The translations under genes were made by a program, and so were the position numbers. A stretch of 11,743 nt of DNA, taken from CALARM01 sp040217695. Its GTDB lineage: Bacteria > Vulcanimicrobiota > SpSt-956 > JAKJGF01. Numbering within the stretch: the first letter of the stretch is position 1; each line of letters begins with the position of its first letter. The stretch lies in the NCBI GenBank assembly GCA_040217695.1, contig JBEHWO010000207.1:1-11743 (forward strand), read 5' to 3'. Below are positions 6,399-11,743 of the stretch, in pieces. The notes under the pieces were generated by a model. The model ran no database searches. It saw only the letters and a list, made by a program, of their open reading frames with translations, and was not told the origin of the DNA.

Positions 6399-6414
6399 AT
6401 TACGGAGGTTAACT

Positions 6415-7938
6415 ATGAAATGTCATGCAGTTTTAATTGATACTGTATCAATTCAAAAATATGTTTTTGGAAGTAATAAATTAAAAGAAAATCTCGGAGC
6501 TTCTTATCTGGTGGAGGAAATATATAATTCATTACTTCATAAGGCACTTAAAAAAATTTTTCCCGGGTTAAAAATTGACCTGAATGGCTGGAAAAATAAT
6601 CCGGAACAATTACTAATTCAAACTCATCCCTTTGAAGCAGCATATATCGGAGGAGGTAATGCTCTTTTATTCTTTAAAGAAGAAAATAAAGCAAAAAGTT
6701 TTATTAATGAGTGGACTAAAATCTTATTAATTGACACTCCAGGAATAACTACTGCCGTAGCTTATAAAGAATTTGATCTGGAAAACTTTAAAGACTCACT
6801 GAAAGAAGTGTTTAAACTTTTAAGAGAAAATAAAGCAACATATATCCCTCAGACTGTTTTACCAAGACATGGAATAACTGCAGAATGTTCCCGGAGCGGA
6901 TATTCTATGGAAATATGGAATTCTTCCGAAGAAAAATATATTTCATCAGTGACAAATGCAAAAATCGAAGCCTCTGTAGAAGCTAAAAAAGAACTTCTAA
7001 ATGAATTTAAGGATTTACTGGGAGAAGATTTTACCTTTACAGATAATTTAGAAGAATTAGGTCAGATAAAAGAAAAAGACAGCCATATTGCAATAGTTCA
7101 TATAGATGGAAATGGCATGGGTAAAAGATTTCAGGCATGTAAGAGCCTTGAGGAGATAAGACATCTGTCTTCTTCTGTTGAGAATGCAACAAAACAGGCA
7201 TTCAGAGAACTCGTGGGAGAAATTATAAGTAATTTTCATAATATTGATAGAGAAGTCAGTATATCGAAAACAGATAATAAAATAATCCTTCCACTGCGTC
7301 CCATAATTCTCGGAGGAGATGATATAACATTCGTATCAGATGGGAAATTTGGAATCTATTTCGCAAAACTATTTATGGAGGCTTTCGGAAAAGAATCTGT
7401 AAGTGATGGAAAACCATTGAGTTCCTGTGCCGGTATAGCAATTACAAAAACTAAATTCCCCTTTTACAGAGGTTATGAATTAGCAGAACAGTTATGTTCA
7501 GGTGCGAAAATAAAGAGAAATAAAGAGAAGGATGACGGTTCGTGGATTGATTTTCATATAGCCTATGGCGGATTTTCAGGAACACTTAAAGAAATAAGAG
7601 ACAGTAATTATAAATCACACAGAGGAGATTTACTCTTCAGACCCTATAGATTACATACAAAAGAAGAATATGATTTTGATTCTCTTATAACCAATACAGC
7701 AACACTGAAAGAATTTCCAAGATTAAAGATAAAAGAACTCAGAGATGTCTTAACAGAAGGAGAAGAATCTGGAAGAACATTTATTATTGAGCAAAAATAT
7801 CGAGAAAGATCTCTTCCCAAAATTGAAGGTAAAAATTATGAAATCAGTCTTTTTGAAAACAATAAAACTCCTTATTTTGATATGATTGAAATTATGGAAT
7901 TTTATCCGTCTTTTTTATTAAAAGAAAGGAAGGTATAG
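6415..7938 (+). CDS. cas10: Short Cas10 with GGDD palm and no HD domain (type III-D-like large subunit)
   Basis: Protein of 507 aa from the ATG at 6415, chosen because ACGGAGG lies seven bases upstream and the start residues MKCHAVLIDTVSIQKYVFGSNKLKE match the first strand of a Cas10/Cmr2 palm domain ('IQ-YIF-T-KLKE'). The longer reading from 6334 would overlap can2 and lacks support. Seen: Palm1 with YIGGGNALLFF (78-88); a reduced Cys element near AECSRSG (156-162); a second palm strand HIDGNGMGKRF (229-239); and LGGDDITFVSDG (299-310), carrying the GGDD motif for cyclic oligoadenylate synthesis. Downstream are C338-A-G-I-A-I and SWIDFHI (376-382), both usual after the GGDD. Standard Cas10 is about 750-1000 aa with an N-terminal HD DNase; here the protein begins directly at Palm1. 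The expected activity is signalling only. Context with Csx10, Cas7-2x and Csx19 points to III-D. Confidence 0.85.
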   Translation: MKCHAVLIDTVSIQKYVFGSNKLKENLGASYLVEEIYNSLLHKALKKIFPGLKIDLNGWKNNPEQLLIQTHPFEAAYIGGGNALLFFKEENKAKSFINEWTKILLIDTPGITTAVAYKEFDLENFKDSLKEVFKLLRENKATYIPQTVLPRHGITAECSRSGYSMEIWNSSEEKYISSVTNAKIEASVEAKKELLNEFKDLLGEDFTFTDNLEELGQIKEKDSHIAIVHIDGNGMGKRFQACKSLEEIRHLSSSVENATKQAFRELVGEIISNFHNIDREVSISKTDNKIILPLRPIILGGDDITFVSDGKFGIYFAKLFMEAFGKESVSDGKPLSSCAGIAITKTKFPFYRGYELAEQLCSGAKIKRNKEKDDGSWIDFHIAYGGFSGTLKEIRDSNYKSHRGDLLFRPYRLHTKEEYDFDSLITNTATLKEFPRLKIKELRDVLTEGEESGRTFIIEQKYRERSLPKIEGKNYEISLFENNKTPYFDMIEIMEFYPSFLLKERKV

Positions 7939-8580
7939 ATGAAAACTCTTAAGATTGAAATAACACTCAAATCAAATACTCTTACAGGTTCAGGAGAAGG
8001 TTTCGGTTCAATCATCGATACTGACATAGTATTTGATGATACAGGACTCCCCTGTATTCCTGCCAAAAGAATAAAAGGATGCCTCAGAGATTCTGCTACA
8101 GAAGTTTCTGAAATGTTCAATAGTTCGGGCATAAATTTTCCTCTGGATATAGATAATACCTTCGGGAAAGAAGGACAGGAAATGCCATGTCCTGTATATT
8201 TTTCCAATTTACTGCTCGAAGATTATAAGGCCAACAGAGCCTGGCTGCAGTATTACAGAGATAAAAAAATACTTTCAGAAGAATCTATAATAAATTTCTT
8301 CACAGAAATTCGACAGCAGACAGCTATTAATGAAGATACGGGTGTTGCAAAGGATCGCTCCTTAAGGACAATAAGAGTTATAAAAAAAGGTCATAAATTC
8401 ACAGGAGAAATTCAGATTGAAAACTCATCTATCATAGATACTCTTTCCCTTGCCTGTTTAAATCTGAGGCATATAGGAACAAAGAGAAACCGCGGGTTTG
8501 GTGAAGTAGAATGTAAACTCTATGATGGTTCATCTGAAATATCTGTTCTGGAAAGGCTGGAAACTATATGCATAAAATAA
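7939..8580 (+). CDS. Cas7-family RAMP protein (Csm3-like backbone subunit)
   Basis: Protein of 213 aa, a compact Cas7. Seen: N-terminal strand then LTGSGEGFGSIIDTDIVFDDTGLPCIPAKRIKGCLR (15-50), which lines up with the Csm3 pattern 'GG-D--V--D--TG-PYIPGSSLKG-LR'. D27, six before D33, occupies the place of the catalytic aspartate of Csm3, so this subunit is predicted to cut target RNA. The final RAMP loop is HIGTKRNRGFGEV (178-190). The start ATG abuts the cas10 stop (TAG 7936-7938) with AAGGAAGG before it, and its end overlaps the next gene by 13 nt. In some III-D variants Cas7, Cas5 and Cas11 are fused in one polypeptide; here the Cas7 part is separate but directly in front of the Cas5-like gene, which resembles an unfused state. 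Confidence 0.82.
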   Translation: MKTLKIEITLKSNTLTGSGEGFGSIIDTDIVFDDTGLPCIPAKRIKGCLRDSATEVSEMFNSSGINFPLDIDNTFGKEGQEMPCPVYFSNLLLEDYKANRAWLQYYRDKKILSEESIINFFTEIRQQTAINEDTGVAKDRSLRTIRVIKKGHKFTGEIQIENSSIIDTLSLACLNLRHIGTKRNRGFGEVECKLYDGSSEISVLERLETICIK

Positions 8581-10076
8581 CTTATAGAATAACTACCCTC
8601 TCCCCTGTTCTGATAACTACAAATGTAGGGGATATAAATACAGTAAATACAGGTGAATTCATAAATGGAAATTCAGTTCTTGGTATTTTTGCTTCCAGTT
8701 ATATAAAAAAGAAAAATCTTAAAAATAAAGCCCATGAAGATGACAATTTTTACAGATGGTTTTTAAAAGGAGATTTGAAGTTTACCGGTGGTTATATAAT
8801 TACCTCTGATAAATATGGGAAGAAAAAGAATTATTTTCCTCTTCCCATGTCAGTTCAGCATGAAAAAAATGATACAAATACAATCTTTGATTTACTGTTC
8901 CTGGATGAAGACGACTGTGAAGAAATCCAGACTAAAGCCCTTGTGGGATTTGGATATATAAAAGATGATATGGTAGAAACATGTGAAATAAAAAAATCTC
9001 TCAATTTTCATCATGCAAGGGATAAAAATACAGGTATAAGTAAAGAAGGACAGATATTCAACTATGAATCCATTGATGAAGGACAGATATTTGAAGGCAA
9101 TATCACAGGGGATGAAAAGGATTTAATAGAACTTACAAAGACCTTTGAAAAAGAACAGACAGTCTATCTGGGAAGATCAAAAAATGCTCAATATGGAAAG
9201 GTCAGACTGGAAATAGATGGAGATATAAAAAAATTTACTTCTGAAATAGAAGGTTTAGATATAGAAGAAGAAACTTCTATGACATTACTTTCTGATCTCA
9301 TAATCTATAATGATAACGGTTTTCCCACAACAGATTTAAAAACTCTGGAAAAATATACAGGTTTAAAGTTCAAGAAAGCTTTTATAAGAACCGGCGAAAT
9401 AGAAAATTTTGTATCAGTATGGCATATACGGAAACCTTCAGAGGTTTCCTTCCGGGCAGGTTCAACTTTTCTCATTGAAATCCCGGAGAGAGAAAAAGAT
9501 AGAATGCTGAAACTTCAGTCTGAAGGTACTGGAGAAAGAAGACACGAAGGGTTTGGAAGAATTGTCTTTGGATGGCAGAAGGAAGAGAATTTAAAAAAGC
9601 AGGAAGAAAAAGGGAATAAACCTGAAAAGCCGGCATTCCCCATAACGGCTCTTACCAGGCAGATTATAGAAGAAACTGTAAAAGAAACTATAAGAAAAGA
9701 AATTACCTTGAAGGCAATCACAGAGATGGGGAATTTTAAAAAATATCCGCCGACAAAATCCCTTTTAGGAAGACTGGAAATGATGGTCGGTGAATGTAGC
9801 CAGACAGAATTTGCCGGTAAACTGGGTAAATTAAGAAAGACTGCCAGAGATAAACTGGAAAGATGTAGATCAGATAAAGAAACTTTATTTAAATTTCTGG
9901 AAAATGTTCAGATTGATATAAATAAAATCTTAAATGAACAAAACCATATCAGAGAATTATCAAAAGAGATAAATTTCTCACCGGCAGGAGACTTAAAATT
10001 CTGCAATAAACTCTACCGGTTGTATTTAACAACATTCTTTTCAACGATGAGAAAAAAAGAGAAAGGAGGCAGATAA
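8568..10076 (+). CDS. csx10: Csx10-like Cas5-family protein with long helical C-terminal domain
   Basis: Protein of 502 aa. Seen: ITYRITTLSPVLITTNVGDINTVNTGEFINGNSVLGIFASSYIKKKN (4-50), close in layout to the Csx10 opening ('...T--YIPGS-LRG-LA--'). FLKGDLKFTGGY follows at 65-76, then YFPLPMSVQHEKN at 89-101 (the 'PLP-S--K' element). NFHHARD...GQIFNYESIDEGQIFEGNI (146-179) comes next, with two glycine loops LGRSKNAQYGKVRL (201-214) and GTGERRHEGFGRIVFGW (320-336). Residues about 338-502 are highly charged and look all-helical, with no RAMP motif, and are a candidate fused Cas11-like (small subunit) domain; no separate small-subunit gene is seen. Csx10 is the III-D Cas5 that holds the crRNA 5' handle. 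The gene starts 13 nt inside the preceding cas7 and ends 1 nt before the next ATG. The Cas11 reading is inference. Confidence 0.76.
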   Translation: MHKITYRITTLSPVLITTNVGDINTVNTGEFINGNSVLGIFASSYIKKKNLKNKAHEDDNFYRWFLKGDLKFTGGYIITSDKYGKKKNYFPLPMSVQHEKNDTNTIFDLLFLDEDDCEEIQTKALVGFGYIKDDMVETCEIKKSLNFHHARDKNTGISKEGQIFNYESIDEGQIFEGNITGDEKDLIELTKTFEKEQTVYLGRSKNAQYGKVRLEIDGDIKKFTSEIEGLDIEEETSMTLLSDLIIYNDNGFPTTDLKTLEKYTGLKFKKAFIRTGEIENFVSVWHIRKPSEVSFRAGSTFLIEIPEREKDRMLKLQSEGTGERRHEGFGRIVFGWQKEENLKKQEEKGNKPEKPAFPITALTRQIIEETVKETIRKEITLKAITEMGNFKKYPPTKSLLGRLEMMVGECSQTEFAGKLGKLRKTARDKLERCRSDKETLFKFLENVQIDINKILNEQNHIRELSKEINFSPAGDLKFCNKLYRLYLTTFFSTMRKKEKGGR

Positions 10077-10077
10077 T

Positions 10078-11388
10078 ATGTCAGACGGAAAAATTATCCT
10101 GAAAGGAGAAATAGAACTCCTTTCCCCTGCACTTATAGGAAGCGGTAACGATGATTTCAGCGATATAGACGTGCTTTTAGATAAAGATGAGAAACCCTTT
10201 ATACCTGCCACTTCTTTCATCGGTGTTTTAAGACATTATATAAAATCAGAGGATATTACGGAAAATCAAAAAGAAACCTTCTGGGGTTTTACCAGAAAAA
10301 AAGAAGGACATCAGAGTTCTATTCTCTGTTCTGATTTGAGTTGTATAAATAAATTTACCATTAAAATTCGTGATGGAATAAAGATTGATAATAAAACAGG
10401 TATAGTTAAAAATAAAGGCAAATATGATTATCAGGTTATAGAAAGAGGAGCAAAATTCAGCTTAAATATAGAGGCCAATTATTCAGATAAAAAATTCATT
10501 CATAGAATGATTGCCACAATCTGCCAGGAACTGGAAAGAGAAAATATTCGAGTAGGAGCAAAAACCAATAATGGACTTGGTAAAATAAGACTTAATAAGA
10601 AAGAATTTTATGACTTCGATTTTTCTAAAAAAGAAGATGTTCTGAGATGGCTTAAAAGAGATTTTTCAACGAAAAGTGTCATATCAGAACCTCCATTTAC
10701 CATTAAAAGCGAACATTTTACAATAGATGCCACTTTCGATCTAAAAAGTTCCCTTATAATTCGTTCCTACTCCGAAGATCCAGGCGCTCCAGATGCTGTT
10801 CATATCAGATCCGGTAATGATAATGTTCTTACAGGAAGTTCTATTAAAGGAGCCATAAGAGCAAGAGCAGAAAGGATTATCAATACCCTCGGTAAACCGT
10901 CAGAAATAATAGAAAAGCTTTTCGGGAATGTAGATGATGAGAAAAGATCTACTGAGGCCAGAAAAGGTAAAATCAGGGTTGAAGAAGTTATTTTACCCAA
11001 ATTTATCTCTGAAGTTAATAACAGAATAAAGATAGATCGTTTTACAGGAGGCACTATTGAATCTGCCCTCTTTGACACAATGCCTGTGTATACTGATTTT
11101 AAAGACAGGGTGAGAAATGTAAAGATTACCATAAATAAATATAAACCCCATGAAGCAGGTCTTATACTTCTTGTATTAAAAGACCTCTGGACAGGAGACC
11201 TGGCAGTAGGAGGAGAAAAAAATATTGGCAGAGGAGTGTTCAATGGTTGTTATGCCGATATTTCCTGGAATACCCATGATGTTCATATAGAAAGTGATCA
11301 TAAGAAAATATCGAATGAAGCCAAAAAACAACTGGAAGACCTGGTTAAAGCCCTTGTATGTTATGAAGAAGAAGGTGATAAATTATGA
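10078..11388 (+). CDS. Tandem Cas7 fusion (Cas7-2x) of a type III-D-like complex
   Basis: Protein of 436 aa with two RAMP/Cas7 domains. Domain 1 (about 1-180): LLSPALIGSGNDDFSDIDVLLDKDEKPFIPATSFIGVLR (14-52) and the glycine loop RVGAKTNNGLGKI (158-170). Domain 2 (about 206-400): FTIDATFDLKSSLIIRSYS then PDAVHIRSGNDNVLTGSSIKGAIRARAE (238-265), the palm/thumb segment RIKIDRFTGGTIESALFD (316-333), and the loop GGEKNIGRGVF (378-388). D29 and D239 sit where Csm3-type Cas7 proteins carry the RNA-cleaving aspartate, so both domains could be active. Fused double Cas7 subunits are known from III-D variants and from the ancestry of type III-E Cas7-11. A consensus RBS AAAGGAGG lies just upstream, and the stop overlaps the csx19 start (ATGA, 11385-11388). 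Residues 400-436 form a charged helical tail. Confidence 0.82.
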   Translation: MSDGKIILKGEIELLSPALIGSGNDDFSDIDVLLDKDEKPFIPATSFIGVLRHYIKSEDITENQKETFWGFTRKKEGHQSSILCSDLSCINKFTIKIRDGIKIDNKTGIVKNKGKYDYQVIERGAKFSLNIEANYSDKKFIHRMIATICQELERENIRVGAKTNNGLGKIRLNKKEFYDFDFSKKEDVLRWLKRDFSTKSVISEPPFTIKSEHFTIDATFDLKSSLIIRSYSEDPGAPDAVHIRSGNDNVLTGSSIKGAIRARAERIINTLGKPSEIIEKLFGNVDDEKRSTEARKGKIRVEEVILPKFISEVNNRIKIDRFTGGTIESALFDTMPVYTDFKDRVRNVKITINKYKPHEAGLILLVLKDLWTGDLAVGGEKNIGRGVFNGCYADISWNTHDVHIESDHKKISNEAKKQLEDLVKALVCYEEEGDKL

Positions 11389-11743
11389 AAAATAATGGAC
11401 TGGAACTGATAAAAATAAATTCGGAAGTTAAATATTTCAGTAATATACAGGATGTAAAAAAAATCATATCAGAACATATTACCATAAAATCCTTTGCAGT
11501 TGCTTATATGGATTATGCGGTTCTCACAGGCAGATATGAAGATGAAAGATTCATATTTTATAATGATGAAGTTTTTGAGCAAAAATTTCTTCAAAGGATA
11601 AGAGTTTTTAATAAGACAGAGGAATTGCTTATCTGGCGTGTCAATGATGGATTTAAAGGAAGGTTGAGAGTTGATAAAGAAGGAGAAAATACCGAGGCAG
11701 TGGAAGCAAGTCAGGTATTATTTGGAACCAGAAAAAAATCTTC
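11385..11743 (+). CDS. csx19: Csx19-family protein (III-D subunit), 3' end outside window
   Basis: 119 codons are open to the window end. Seen: SFAVAYMDYAVLTGRYEDERF (36-56), IRVFNKTEELLIWRVNDGFKGRLRVD (72-97) and VLFGTRKK near the end. From memory these match the Csx19 (TIGR03984) pattern of a 'YALLY-D-V--GR-DG' strand, a 'RLF---GEL-LWR---GF-GR' block and a closing 'YLLWGT'. Csx19 is a marker of type III-D loci and is a small structural subunit of the III-D effector. The gene begins inside the Cas7-2x stop codon (ATGA) with AGAAGG upstream, so it is in the same operon. Length and the rest of the operon (for instance another Cas7, or cas6) cannot be seen. Confidence 0.75.
   Translation, partial: MKNNGLELIKINSEVKYFSNIQDVKKIISEHITIKSFAVAYMDYAVLTGRYEDERFIFYNDEVFEQKFLQRIRVFNKTEELLIWRVNDGFKGRLRVDKEGENTEAVEASQVLFGTRKKS

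Noticed and set aside
6334..6414. Longer N-terminus for the cas10 ORF
   Set aside because: It would overlap can2 out of frame and adds residues unlike Cas10; the ATG at 6415 has a strong RBS and begins at the family's first strand.
10800..11243. A 147-aa minus-strand ORF inside the double Cas7 gene
   Set aside because: It lies wholly antisense to a well-supported cas gene, with no RBS or family match; a shadow of the coding strand.

Overview
The window is an accessory defence region from a low-GC bacterium. It carries parts of two different type III CRISPR-Cas systems, both on the + strand, separated by a roughly 2.5-kb stretch of unrelated genes. The two non-CRISPR genes both encode proteins with Sec-type signal peptides, one with an AxA-like cleavage site (AMA/D). 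Strong AGGAGG-type ribosome-binding sites precede most genes. I cannot name the species. Nothing here is decisive for a taxon beyond a low-GC, probably Gram-negative bacterium.

Region 1 (1-2655) is the 3' end of a type III-A (Csm) operon: the C-terminal third of Csm3, then complete csm4 and csm5, tightly packed (14 nt between csm3 and csm4, an ATGA overlap between csm4 and csm5). Upstream III-A genes such as cas10/csm1 and csm2 would lie outside the window. No csm6, cas6, cas1, cas2 or CRISPR array is visible.

Region 2 (2656-4974) is not recognisably CRISPR. It holds an exported ankyrin-repeat protein (+), a small secreted protein of unknown family (-), and three short heptanucleotide tandem arrays (TNACGCG and CATTACG) on either side of the small gene. 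After these comes a 406-bp intergenic region with two copies of a 19-bp dyad (TGTGWC-N5-ATGTCACA type) just upstream of a TATAAT box.

Region 3 (4975-11743, running off the end) reads as a single operon encoding a type III-D-like effector with its own signalling output. In order: a 56-codon ORF resembling the two ends of the Csx20 family with the middle missing; a CARF-nuclease of the Can2/Card1 type; a short Cas10 with a GGDD motif but no HD domain; a Cas7; a Csx10-like Cas5 with a long helical C-terminus; a double Cas7; and the start of Csx19. Junctions are overlaps or gaps of no more than 16 nt.

Inferred working model: the III-D-like complex (Cas10 + Cas7 + Csx10 + Cas7-2x + Csx19) binds target RNA, its GGDD palm makes cyclic oligoadenylate, and the CARF protein is activated by it. 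The complex lacks the Cas10 HD DNase, and the ring-nuclease-like ORF seems to have lost its core, so immunity would depend heavily on the CARF effector with reduced signal shut-off. The most distinctive points are the collapsed csx20-like ORF coupled to the CARF effector, the altered PD-(D/E)xK motif of that effector, the HD-less Cas10, the Csx10 helical extension, and the paired operator-like dyads.
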